A stretch of 64,000 bases of DNA, from positions 212,472 through 276,471 of the forward strand of contig NZ_JPSY01000004.1 of the NCBI RefSeq assembly GCF_000763375.1. The letters run 5' to 3'. The notes under the pieces were generated by a model. The model saw only the letters and a list, made by a program, of their open reading frames with translations, ran no database searches and was not told the origin of the DNA. This document shows, piece after piece, positions 27,543 to 35,111 of the stretch. The position numbers and the translations under genes were made by a program. The DNA is from Microbacterium profundi. Its GTDB lineage: Bacteria > Actinomycetota > Actinomycetes > Actinomycetales > Microbacteriaceae. Numbering within the stretch: position 1 is the stretch's first letter; each line of letters begins with the position of its first letter.

Positions 27543-28402
27543 GTGCGTCTGCTCGTCCGGATATCGCGCGGCGCATGGGCGTCTCGCGGCCGGCGAATGC
27601 GTCGCGGCGGGTGCTTCTGTGGGCGGCGCTGGCCGTGCTTGCCGTCGTGGCGGTCATGGCCGTGTTTCCGTCGCTGATAGCGACTCACGACCCGCTGCGC
27701 ACTGATGTGCGAGCGGCGCTCGAGGCGCCCAGCCCGGCGCATCTGTTCGGCACGGATCAGAGCGGACGCGACGTCTTCTCCCGCGTCGTGTACGGTGCGG
27801 GTCGCTCGGTGGGCATCGGGCTGCTCGCCACAGGACTCGCGCTCGTTATCGGGCTCGTCGTCGGCGCGCTCTCGGGTGTCGCCCCGCGCGCGGTGGATGC
27901 CACGGCGATGCGCATCACGGACGTGCTGCTCGCCTTCCCGGAGTTCCTCGTCGCGCTCGTGGTCGTCGCGATCCTCGGACCCGGACCGACGAACGTCGCG
28001 ATCGCCGTCACGATCGCCGCGGTACCCGTGTACGTACGACTCGCGCGGGTGCAGACTCGATCTCTCGCGCTCGCTGAGCATGTGGAGGCCGCTCGCATAC
28101 TCGGGGTGCCCCGGATGCGGGCGTTCGTCCGTCACGTGGTTCCCGGTGTGCTCGGCTCGCTCAGCGTGCTCGCGACGATCGGGATCGGCTCCAGCATCCT
28201 CGCGGCAGCCGGCCTCAGCTTCCTCGGACTCGGACCGATCGAACCATCGCCCGAGTGGGGTCTCATGCTCTCCGGCGGGCGCAACGTGCTCGGTACTGCC
28301 TGGTGGATCGCCGTGTTCCCCGGGGTGGCGATCACGCTGACCGTGGTGTCCGCGACCATCGTCGGCCGTGGTCTGCGGGCTCGCGCAGAGGGGAGAGGGT
28401 GA
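27539..28402 (+). CDS. ABC transporter permease, DppC/OppC type
   Basis: A 287-residue permease partner. The N-terminal helix (about 23-44) is followed by a periplasmic segment with HLFGTDQSGRDVFSRV, the signature of DppC-type subunits. The coupling loop EHVEAARILGVPR lies near residue 185. The GTG at 27539 overlaps the preceding stop by 4 bp, and the stop overlaps the ATPase start (TGATG), so subunits are produced by coupled translation. Confidence 0.92.
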   Translation: MSASARPDIARRMGVSRPANASRRVLLWAALAVLAVVAVMAVFPSLIATHDPLRTDVRAALEAPSPAHLFGTDQSGRDVFSRVVYGAGRSVGIGLLATGLALVIGLVVGALSGVAPRAVDATAMRITDVLLAFPEFLVALVVVAILGPGPTNVAIAVTIAAVPVYVRLARVQTRSLALAEHVEAARILGVPRMRAFVRHVVPGVLGSLSVLATIGIGSSILAAAGLSFLGLGPIEPSPEWGLMLSGGRNVLGTAWWIAVFPGVAITLTVVSATIVGRGLRARAEGRG

Positions 28403-29904
28403 TGAGTGCGCTCGCCGTGCAGAACCTTTCGGTGGCCATGCGGGGGACGATGCTCGTCGACGGCGTCTCGTTCGAGGTCGCCTCGGGGGAGTGCCTGGCC
28501 ATCGTCGGGGAGTCCGGTGCAGGGAAGACGCTCACGGCATCCGCTCTTCTCGGGCTGACGCCGGATGCCGCACGTGTCACCGCGGATGTGCTGAGCGTCG
28601 ACGGCGTCGACGCCCGGGGCTTCTCGGAGACCGATTGGCGTGAGCTGCGGGGTGACAAGGTCGGCTTGGTCTCGCAGGATGCCCTGGTGTCGCTCGACCC
28701 GCTGCGGCGCGTCGGCGCCGAGGTGGCCGAGCCTCTTGCGATCCACACGCGGCTCTCCCGAAGCGAGCGACGCGATCGTGTGATCGAGCTGCTCGAGGCG
28801 GTGTCGATGACGGATGCCGCGCGCCGCGCGGGCCAATACCCGCACGAGCTCTCCGGCGGGCTCCGGCAACGTGCCCTGATCGCCTCGGCGCTCGCCGGTC
28901 AGCCCGCCGTACTCGTCGCGGATGAACCGACCACGGCGCTCGATGCCACTGTGCAGGCGAGGGTGCTCGCTCTGCTGCGTTCGATCGCGGATGCCGGCAC
29001 CGCCGTGGTGTTCATCAGCCACGACATCGCGGCGGTACGCAGGGTCGCGGACCGGGTGATGGTGATGAGGGCGGGCAGGGTCATCGAACAGGGAGCGGTC
29101 GCCGACGTCTTCGCAGCGCCGCAGGAGGAGTACACCCGTGCATTGATCGCGGCCACGACGCATGAGCCGCGTTCTGATCGGTTCGGACTCGGGGATGCCG
29201 TGCTCACCGCCGTCGAGGTGTCCAAGACGTTCTCTGGGGTTCCCGCCGTCGATGACGCGTCGTTCACCCTGCTGCAGGGACAGACACTGGGGATCGTGGG
29301 GGAGTCCGGTTCGGGCAAGACGACGCTCGCGCGGATGATCGTGGGTGTGGAGCGACCGGACTCGGGGGAGCTGCGTTGGAGCGGTGGCACGCACCGGGTG
29401 CAGCTCGTGCATCAGAATCCGCTCGGTGCGTTCGATCCGCGTTGGACGATCGGGCGGTCGCTGCGCGAGGCGCTCGAGGCGGGTGGCGTGCCACGCTCGG
29501 TGCGGGCTGCGCGCGTGGCGGCGCTGATGGCGGAGGTGGGTCTCGAACCGGCGCTGGCTCGACGCCGCCCCGCCGAGCTGTCGGGCGGTCAGCGGCAGCG
29601 CGCGGCGATCGCTCGGGCGCTCGCCGCAGACCCCGACGTGCTGGTGCTCGACGAGCCGGTCTCGGCGCTTGACCCGTCAGTACGCGAGAAGGTGCTGCAG
29701 CTGCTCGGGCGCCTGCAGCACGATCGCGAGCTGACCATGATCTTCATCTCGCACGACCTCGATGTCGTCGCCGCGGTGTCAGACGACGTGCTGGTGATGC
29801 AGGACGGAGTGGTCGTGGAACAGGGCCCTGTCGCCGCGGTGTTCGCTGCTCCGCAGCATCCGTTCACTCAGGAGCTGCTCGCGGCATCAGCCGGCGGAGT
29901 CTGA
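28402..29904 (+). CDS. Fused double ABC ATPase for the peptide-type transporter
   Basis: A 500-residue protein joining the usual DppD and DppF subunits. Domain 1 has Walker A GESGAGKT at residues 36-43 and signature LSGGLRQR. Domain 2 has Walker A GESGSGKT at residues 300-307 and signature LSGGQRQR. Both have Walker B and the H-loop (FISHD). The fusion provides both nucleotide sites of the importer in one chain, a common arrangement in actinobacteria. It closes the four-gene operon that starts at 24959. Confidence 0.93.
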   Translation: MSALAVQNLSVAMRGTMLVDGVSFEVASGECLAIVGESGAGKTLTASALLGLTPDAARVTADVLSVDGVDARGFSETDWRELRGDKVGLVSQDALVSLDPLRRVGAEVAEPLAIHTRLSRSERRDRVIELLEAVSMTDAARRAGQYPHELSGGLRQRALIASALAGQPAVLVADEPTTALDATVQARVLALLRSIADAGTAVVFISHDIAAVRRVADRVMVMRAGRVIEQGAVADVFAAPQEEYTRALIAATTHEPRSDRFGLGDAVLTAVEVSKTFSGVPAVDDASFTLLQGQTLGIVGESGSGKTTLARMIVGVERPDSGELRWSGGTHRVQLVHQNPLGAFDPRWTIGRSLREALEAGGVPRSVRAARVAALMAEVGLEPALARRRPAELSGGQRQRAAIARALAADPDVLVLDEPVSALDPSVREKVLQLLGRLQHDRELTMIFISHDLDVVAAVSDDVLVMQDGVVVEQGPVAAVFAAPQHPFTQELLAASAGGV

Positions 29905-30001
29905 ACACCCCGGCCCACCTCTGTCAGCATTCTCCCAGCTTTGCTACGGTGGGTCGTCACGTGGGGACAGAGCTGTCGCTGCGAGAGAGGAAGAAACTCC
30001 C

Positions 30002-31729
30002 ATGAGTCCCGTCCTGTTGATGTTCATAGGCTTGGCGCTGTTCGTCTTCGGCTACCTCGTCTATTCCAAGTACCTGGCCAAACGGATCTACAAGCTCGAC
30101 CCGGCTTTCAAAACCCCGGCGCACGAGCTGAACGACGGCGTCGACTACGTCCCGACCAACAAGTTCATCCTGTGGGGCCACCACTTCACCTCGGTCGCGG
30201 GAGCCGCGCCGATCGTCGGTCCCGCGATCGCCGTGATCTGGGGCTGGTTGCCCGCCTTCCTGTGGGTCACGCTCGGCACTGTGTTCTTCGCCGGAATGCA
30301 CGACTTCGGTGCGCTGTGGGCATCCACCCGCAACAAGGGCCGCTCGATCGGCGCGCTGTCGGCCCGCTACATCGGCAAGCGCGGAGCGAACCTGTTCCTC
30401 GTCGTGATCTTCCTGCTGCTGCTCATGGTGATCGCCGCGTTCGCCGTGGTCATCAAGGACCTCCTGATCAGCACCCCGAGCGCCGTCATCCCCACGTGGG
30501 GCGCGATCGTCGTAGCCCTGCTCGTCGGCGTCGCGGTCTACCGGCTGCGCTGGCCGCTCGTGCCAGTGACGATCGTCGGGGTCGCGGCGCTCTACGCGTT
30601 GATCGTGCTGGGTGACCAGGTGCCCGTCGCTCTGCCGGACGACTTCCTCGGCATGGGGCCGGCGACCTTCTGGATCCTCGCGCTGTTCATCTACGGCGCG
30701 ATCGCCTCGCTGCTGCCGGTGTGGGTGCTGTTGCAGCCGCGGGACTATATCAACGGCGTGCAGCTGTTCGTCGGTCTCGGCCTGCTGTACGGTGCTGTGC
30801 TCATCGCCACGCTGTTCGCGGCGGACAAGCCGGAGATCGTCGCGCCGATGATAAACATGTCCGTGCCGGAGGGCACGCCGAGCATGATCCCGCTCCTGTT
30901 CGTCACGATCGCCTGCGGTGCCATCTCAGGGTTCCACGGAATGGTCTCGTCCGGCACGAGTTCGAAGCAGCTCGACAAGGAACCGGACGCGCGGTTCGTC
31001 GGCTACTTCGGCGCGGTCGGCGAGGGGCTGCTCTCGCTCGGCACGATCCTCGCAGTGATCGGCGGATTCCGCACCGTCGCCGAGTGGGAAGAGGTCTACA
31101 GCTCGTTCGGCGCCGGCGGTGTGGGTGCGTTCGTCCAGGGCGGCGGAATGCTGATGGAGAACGGCCTGGGGCTTCCTGCCTCCCTCAGTGCCACCGTGCT
31201 CGCGACCATGGCCGTGCTGTTCGCCGCGACGACGATGGACACCGGCATGCGATTGCTGCGGTTCGTCGTGCAGGAGATCGGCGACGCGATGCATATCAAG
31301 ATCAAGAAGTTCCCTGCGACGCTCGTCGTCGTGGTCGTCGGGCTCGGCCTGACGTTCTCGCAGGGGTTCGCGGGAGATGGCGGCCTGCGGATCTGGCCGC
31401 TGTTCGGTACGACGAACCAGCTGATGGCGGCCCTCACCCTTTCGATACTCGCGGTGATGCTGATCCGGAAGCGTCGCAATGCTCTGCCCGCGCTGCTGCC
31501 GCTGATCTTCGTGTTCGTCATGTCGTTCTGGGCGGCGATCGAGCAACTCGCGTCGTTCGCGGATCCGGCCGAGCCGGACTGGCTGCTGTTCGTTCTCGAC
31601 GTGATCATCATCGTGGCGAGCATCTGGGTGGCGGTGGAGGCCTTCATCGCCATGCGCAAGGCGGCCGCCGACCCGCCGGAACCGGAGGATCAGGATGCCA
31701 GCATCCAGGCGGTGCGCGAGGAGGTCTGA
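30002..31729 (+). CDS. cstA: CstA family carbon-starvation/pyruvate transporter
   Basis: A 575-residue protein with many membrane helices. The N-terminal core contains DGVDYVPTNKFILWGHHF and SVAGAAPIVGPAIAV, the hallmark of CstA. E. coli CstA and BtsT import pyruvate, and peptide uptake has also been proposed. The protein is shorter than the 700-residue proteobacterial form, lacking part of the C-terminal region, as in several Gram-positive versions. The ATG at 30002 lies 97 bases after the ABC operon. The following two genes are probably co-transcribed, since the next starts 4 bases after the stop. Confidence 0.93.
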   Translation: MSPVLLMFIGLALFVFGYLVYSKYLAKRIYKLDPAFKTPAHELNDGVDYVPTNKFILWGHHFTSVAGAAPIVGPAIAVIWGWLPAFLWVTLGTVFFAGMHDFGALWASTRNKGRSIGALSARYIGKRGANLFLVVIFLLLLMVIAAFAVVIKDLLISTPSAVIPTWGAIVVALLVGVAVYRLRWPLVPVTIVGVAALYALIVLGDQVPVALPDDFLGMGPATFWILALFIYGAIASLLPVWVLLQPRDYINGVQLFVGLGLLYGAVLIATLFAADKPEIVAPMINMSVPEGTPSMIPLLFVTIACGAISGFHGMVSSGTSSKQLDKEPDARFVGYFGAVGEGLLSLGTILAVIGGFRTVAEWEEVYSSFGAGGVGAFVQGGGMLMENGLGLPASLSATVLATMAVLFAATTMDTGMRLLRFVVQEIGDAMHIKIKKFPATLVVVVVGLGLTFSQGFAGDGGLRIWPLFGTTNQLMAALTLSILAVMLIRKRRNALPALLPLIFVFVMSFWAAIEQLASFADPAEPDWLLFVLDVIIIVASIWVAVEAFIAMRKAAADPPEPEDQDASIQAVREEV

Positions 31730-31732
31730 TCA

Positions 31733-32017
31733 GTGACGCATCGAACGGCGGCCCTGCGTTTCTCGGAGCGCTGGGCCGCCTTCCGGGAGGGTCTGACCGA
31801 GTACTACGCCGGGCCGTACCGCCAGACACTCGCCCGCGAGAGGCGCGATGAGGACGACCTGTTCACTCTCGTCGTGCTCGGTGAGGCGCTCGGTGTGCCG
31901 GATCCTGCCGCGTACTACAGTGCAGAGCTGATGCCCATGCTCGCCGAGGATTTCCACGCGTGGCATCGGCGGATGGGGATGCCGCGCTCACCGCTGGATC
32001 AGATGTCATGCTGCTGA
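31733..32017 (+). CDS. Small protein with C-terminal Cys-Cys (cory-CC-star type)
   Basis: A 94-residue soluble protein ending MSCC, with the two cysteines as the last residues. I recall a small family named for exactly this C terminus, found next to cstA in corynebacteria and relatives; the assignment rests on that memory and the position. The sequence holds FREGLTEYYAGPYRQT and a DxHxWHRRMGMP-like segment near the end. The paired terminal cysteines suggest metal binding, a redox role or a tail-anchored interaction. The GTG at 31733 lies 4 bases after cstA. Confidence 0.8.
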   Translation: MTHRTAALRFSERWAAFREGLTEYYAGPYRQTLARERRDEDDLFTLVVLGEALGVPDPAAYYSAELMPMLAEDFHAWHRRMGMPRSPLDQMSCC

Positions 32018-33003
32018 TGGACGAGCGCCGGCGCATCCTGTTCGTGGGCGGCAAGGGCGGCGTCGGCAAGACATCGCTCGCATCGGCGATCGCGCTCGCG
32101 CGGTCGCGGCGCGGTGCTCGCGTACTGGTCGTGTCGACCGATCCTGCGCACAACCTCGGGCACCTCTGGGAACGCGACGTCGAGGATGAGCCGGTGCGGC
32201 TGGCAGAAAATAGCAGCGGCGGTTGCGTCGACGGGATGGAGATCGATCCCGAACGGACGATCGCGCGACACCTGGCTGCGGTCGAGCAGACCATGATCAG
32301 GATGCTGCCCGAGCGCCAGCACGCTCAGGCGCGAGAGCATCTCGAACGTGCACGTGTCGCGCCGGGCAGCCACGAGTCGGCGGTGCTGGAGAGGATCGCT
32401 GAGGCGGCCGAACTGATCGACGGCGACTACGACCTCGTCATCTTCGACACCGCGCCGTCAGGGCACACGTTGCGGTTGCTGGCGCTGCCGGGGCAGCTGG
32501 CGGGCTGGACGGACACACTGCTGCGCAATCGCGATCGCTCGGAACGCTTCTCGGCCGCGATGCGTGGGCTGACCGGCAGGGTCGAGCAGGGCTCTTCAAG
32601 CGAGGCGGAACTGCGGCGCACCCTGCACCTGCGCCGCGCGCGCTTCGAGAACCTTCAGCGCGCGATCACGGATGCCGAGACCTGCGGCTTCGTGGTGGTG
32701 TTCACCGCCGAGGCTCTGCCGGTGGCCGAGACTCTCGAGGTGGTCGAGTCGCTGAACGGCATGCACGTCGACGTCGCCGCGCTGATCGCGAATCGACGGT
32801 CACCGAACGATGCCGGCGACCTGCTTCGCGCGCGCCGCGACGTGGAGGATCGGCATCTGAGAGCTGTGCATGCCGCCCTGCCGGAGATCCCCGTGATCGA
32901 GGTACCGCTCGTGGCGGGGGAGCTCACGGGCGTCGAGGCCCTGGGCGTGCTCGCAGAGTTGCTGCAGCAGGAGATCGTCCGGCCGAGGACCCCTCAGTCC
33001 TGA
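32017..33003 (+). CDS. ArsA/Get3-like P-loop ATPase
   Basis: A 328-residue ATPase with the deviant Walker A GGKGGVGKTS at residues 11-20, the switch motif STDPAHN, and DTAPSGHTLRLL, all features of the ArsA/Get3 family. ArsA drives arsenite export and Get3 handles tail-anchored membrane proteins. No arsenic genes are nearby, so arsenite export is unlikely. It overlaps the CC-terminal protein stop (TGATG), and the ATG at 32008 is an alternative start. With cstA and the CC protein it forms a three-gene unit; assisting the transporter or a small membrane protein is an inference. Confidence 0.85.
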   Translation: MDERRRILFVGGKGGVGKTSLASAIALARSRRGARVLVVSTDPAHNLGHLWERDVEDEPVRLAENSSGGCVDGMEIDPERTIARHLAAVEQTMIRMLPERQHAQAREHLERARVAPGSHESAVLERIAEAAELIDGDYDLVIFDTAPSGHTLRLLALPGQLAGWTDTLLRNRDRSERFSAAMRGLTGRVEQGSSSEAELRRTLHLRRARFENLQRAITDAETCGFVVVFTAEALPVAETLEVVESLNGMHVDVAALIANRRSPNDAGDLLRARRDVEDRHLRAVHAALPEIPVIEVPLVAGELTGVEALGVLAELLQQEIVRPRTPQS

Positions 33004-33644
33004 ACGCGGATGCCGACGCCCGTGGCGAGCGCGGGCGCGAGCAGCTGTACCTGGTGGCCCGTGAGGGTGACGCCCTTCAGCCCGTTCGTGTCGACGTACG
33101 ACATCGCGTCGAGTCCGCGCAGATCGACGTCAGTGGCACGTAGCCCGCGAGGGTCGACCTCGTCGCTGCGGCAATCCTCGAACAAGACCCGCACGAGCTG
33201 GGCCTGAGGCATGTCGAGGGTACGGATCGTGGAATGGGCGATCAGCATGTCAGTACCTTTCGCGCCACCGAGATTCAGGTAGTCGATGCGCACGTCGCGC
33301 ATCTCGAGCTCATCGATGCGGGCGCCGCTGAGGTCAAGCGTGCCGATGCGGCCGCCAGTGATGCGGAGCCTGCGGATCCCGGCATTCCGCAGGCTCAGCG
33401 ACGCGATGCGGACGTCAGTCATGTCGACATCGAGGATCGTGGCGCCGACGAGGTCGACGCTGTCGGCATCTGCAGCAACGACGCACTGCTCCAGCGACGC
33501 GTAGGCGAGGTCGACGCGGCCGGAAAGATCGAGCCGGTCAGCGAGGAGATCTGCGCTGCGCGCAGCAACAGCGTTGCCGAGGCGAGCCGGGATATCGGGG
33601 TTGGAGACGCGGGGAGCAGCGGGGGAGTCAGGGGTGCGGGCCAC
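32994..33644 (-). CDS. Pentapeptide-repeat-like protein
   Basis: A 216-residue protein with spaced leucine/isoleucine ladders in a roughly 20-residue period (SVDLVGATILDVDMTDVRIASLS and similar), resembling a right-handed quadrilateral helix. Exact A(D/N)LxX units are degenerate. Such proteins can mimic DNA or act as scaffolds; no function can be given. I chose the GTG at 33644 (MARTPDS) because the longer frame to 33845 crosses an 18-bp tandem repeat and a palindrome and gives a nonsense HWLAA-repeat head. Its 3' end overlaps the convergent ATPase gene by 10 bp. Confidence 0.7.
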   Translation of the reverse strand: MARTPDSPAAPRVSNPDIPARLGNAVAARSADLLADRLDLSGRVDLAYASLEQCVVAADADSVDLVGATILDVDMTDVRIASLSLRNAGIRRLRITGGRIGTLDLSGARIDELEMRDVRIDYLNLGGAKGTDMLIAHSTIRTLDMPQAQLVRVLFEDCRSDEVDPRGLRATDVDLRGLDAMSYVDTNGLKGVTLTGHQVQLLAPALATGVGIRVQD

Positions 33645-33680
33645 ATCCCGAGGGTACGTGCAACCGAGCGGATGCCGCGC

Positions 33681-33732
33681 GGCTAGCCAGTGCGCCGCGG
33701 CTAGCCAGTGCACCGCGGCTAGCCAGTGCACC
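33681..33732. repeat. 18-bp tandem repeat, nearly three copies
   Basis: GGCTAGCCAGTG recurs at 33681, 33699 and 33717 with a constant 18-base period. The units differ at one base (GCGCC against GCACC). The array abuts copy B of the 79-bp palindrome. Confidence 0.9.
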
Positions 33733-33734
33733 AC

Positions 33735-33813
33735 CTTCGGAGAACTGCAGCTTCTTCGGAGCCAAAAGGATGAACGGCTCCGAAGAACGTGCAGTTCTCC
33801 GAGCGAAGCGCGC
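33735..33813 (+). repeat. 79-bp palindromic repeat element, copy B
   Basis: The left arm at 33735-33763 begins CTTCGGAGAACTGCA and ends TTCTTCGGAGCC. A 12-base loop (33764-33775) separates it from the near-perfect complementary right arm at 33776-33803, and the tail reads CGAAGCGCGC. Arm, loop and tail lengths are identical to copy C. It lies 98 bases upstream of the DUF559 gene. Confidence 0.9.
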
Positions 33814-33911
33814 CGCACACCTGTTCTGCACATAAGCTGAACCACGAAACCTGTCCACTGCTCGTGCGATCGCTGCGGGCACGCCTCCGAGCTTCAGTGC
33901 AGAATCGCGGG

Positions 33912-34757
33912 ATGCTGCATCCGACTGCCCCTGACCCTGTCGAACTCGTGATCGAGTTGGGAGGTGTCGTGCGTACGCAGCGCCTGAAGAAAAAGGGAGT
34001 GAGCCGCTCGAGCCTGGAGCGCGCGGTGGCCGCCGGAGAACTTCTCCGGTTCCGACGCGGGTGGGTGGCGACGAAAGACGCGGACCCGGTGCTGGTGGCC
34101 GCAGCACGTGCCGGTGTCGTCGTCACCTGCATCTCGCAGGCTGCCAGGCTCGGGCTGTGGGTCCACGAGAAGCCCGAAAAGATTCATGTCGGGGCAGATC
34201 CGCATGGTGCAGGAGGCAAAACCGAGCGCGCGCACGTGCACTGGTCGATACCGATGCTGCCGCGGCATCCGGATGCCCTGGTCGATCCGATCGAGAACGT
34301 GCTCGCGCTCGTCGCGGACTGTGAGCCGTTCGAACAGGCGCTGGCTACTTGGGAATCCGCACTCAACAAGGGCCTGGTGACCATTCCAGGCCTCGCCGAG
34401 TTTCCCTGGAAGGACGCAGCGCGCGATCTGCTCGAGCGGGCAAATCCGTTCGCCGATTCGGGCACCGAGACATACATCCGAGAGCGCTTGCGGTGGTTGA
34501 AACTGAGGCTGCTGATCCAAACGTGGATTGCCGGGCACCGGGTCGACGTGCTCATCGGCAGCCGGCTCGTGCTGCAGATCGACGGCAAGCATCATGTGGG
34601 TGCCCAGCGAAGTGAGGACATCCGCCACGACGCCGAGCTCCGACTCATGGGATACCACGTGATCCGAGTCAGCTATCAGCAGCTGATGCACGATTGGCCC
34701 GCTGTGCAGGATCTGATCATGCGCGCCGTGGCGCAGGGCTTGCATCTCACGGCCTGA
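33912..34757 (+). CDS. DUF559 / Vsr-like nuclease with AbiEi-type N-terminal domain
   Basis: A 281-residue protein. Residues 10-60 form a winged-helix-like domain (VRTQRLKKKGVSRSSLERA) as in AbiEi-type antitoxins. The C-terminal third has the PD-(D/E)xK fold of DUF559/Vsr proteins: E186 and E191 in a helix, D212 in RVDVLIG, then LQIDGKHH with D224 and K226, followed by DAELRLMGYHVIRVSYQQL. Catalytic residues look intact, so it could cut DNA. I chose the ATG at 33912; the frame stays open upstream into palindrome copy B. The gene is bracketed by two direct copies of the 79-bp palindrome, suggesting a mobile or self-regulated unit (inference). Confidence 0.8.
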   Translation: MLHPTAPDPVELVIELGGVVRTQRLKKKGVSRSSLERAVAAGELLRFRRGWVATKDADPVLVAAARAGVVVTCISQAARLGLWVHEKPEKIHVGADPHGAGGKTERAHVHWSIPMLPRHPDALVDPIENVLALVADCEPFEQALATWESALNKGLVTIPGLAEFPWKDAARDLLERANPFADSGTETYIRERLRWLKLRLLIQTWIAGHRVDVLIGSRLVLQIDGKHHVGAQRSEDIRHDAELRLMGYHVIRVSYQQLMHDWPAVQDLIMRAVAQGLHLTA

Positions 34758-34771
34758 TCTCGGCGCACTAA

Positions 34772-34850
34772 CTTCGGAGAAGTGCACCTTCTTCGGAGCC
34801 GAATCCGCGTATGGCTCCGAAGAACGTGCAATTCTCCGAGCGAAGCGCAC
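34772..34850 (+). repeat. 79-bp palindromic repeat element, copy C
   Basis: The left arm (34772-34800) runs CTTCGGAGAAGTGCA to TTCTTCGGAGCC. The 12-base loop (34801-34812) is unrelated to copy B's. The right arm is 34813-34840 and the tail CGAAGCGCAC. It starts 14 bases after the DUF559 stop. A second partial tail, CTCCGAGCGAAGCGCAC, recurs at 34859-34875. Confidence 0.9.
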
Positions 34851-34911
34851 GCCGAGAGCTCCGAGCGAAGCGCACAACCCGGGGACTGGACGCACGCCGC
34901 GCCATGCCGCG

Positions 34912-34917
34912 TACAAT
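34912..34917 (+). promoter_or_regulatory. -10 element of ileS
   Basis: TACAAT, a near-perfect -10, lies just upstream of the T-box leader. No good -35 is visible at the expected distance, so the start site near 34924 is an estimate. Confidence 0.6.
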
Positions 34918-34923
34918 GGGTGC

Positions 34924-35111
34924 ACACGCTTTGATCCGGCCATCACCGGGGAGCTCTCGGAAGAACAGCCGAAAGGCCCAGTAGAACCGAGCGGGGCAGG
35001 CCCGTCATCGCCGCAGTGAGAGTGGCAGTGCCGTGAGGCGCAGCACGTGAGGTGGTACCGCGGTCCGTGAGGGTCGTCCTCGCACATCCGCCACGAGCAC
35101 TGCGAGCACAC
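34924..35111 (+). promoter_or_regulatory. T-box leader controlling ileS translation
   Basis: The core T-box GGTGGTACCGCGG is at 35051-35063, where the bulge pairs with the uncharged tRNA 3' end. Upstream, an ATC in CCATCACC near 34942-34949 is a plausible isoleucine specifier within stem I. Downstream, CTCGCA at 35079-35084 can pair with TGCGAG at 35101-35106, just before the ileS ATG, and no terminator hairpin lies in between. That fits the translational T-box class known for actinobacterial ileS: uncharged tRNA-Ile would free the ribosome site. Confidence 0.88.

Noticed and set aside
32017..33003. Arsenite efflux ATPase
   Set aside because: No arsB, arsC or arsR gene is near, and the protein is a single-domain form.
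33645..33845. N-terminal extension of the pentapeptide-like protein to 33845
   Set aside because: It crosses the palindrome and 18-bp repeats, giving HWLAA repeats; the start at 33644 is better.
33912..34757. AbiE abortive-infection toxin-antitoxin pair
   Set aside because: Only the AbiEi-like N-terminal domain is present; there is no AbiEii nucleotidyltransferase gene adjacent.
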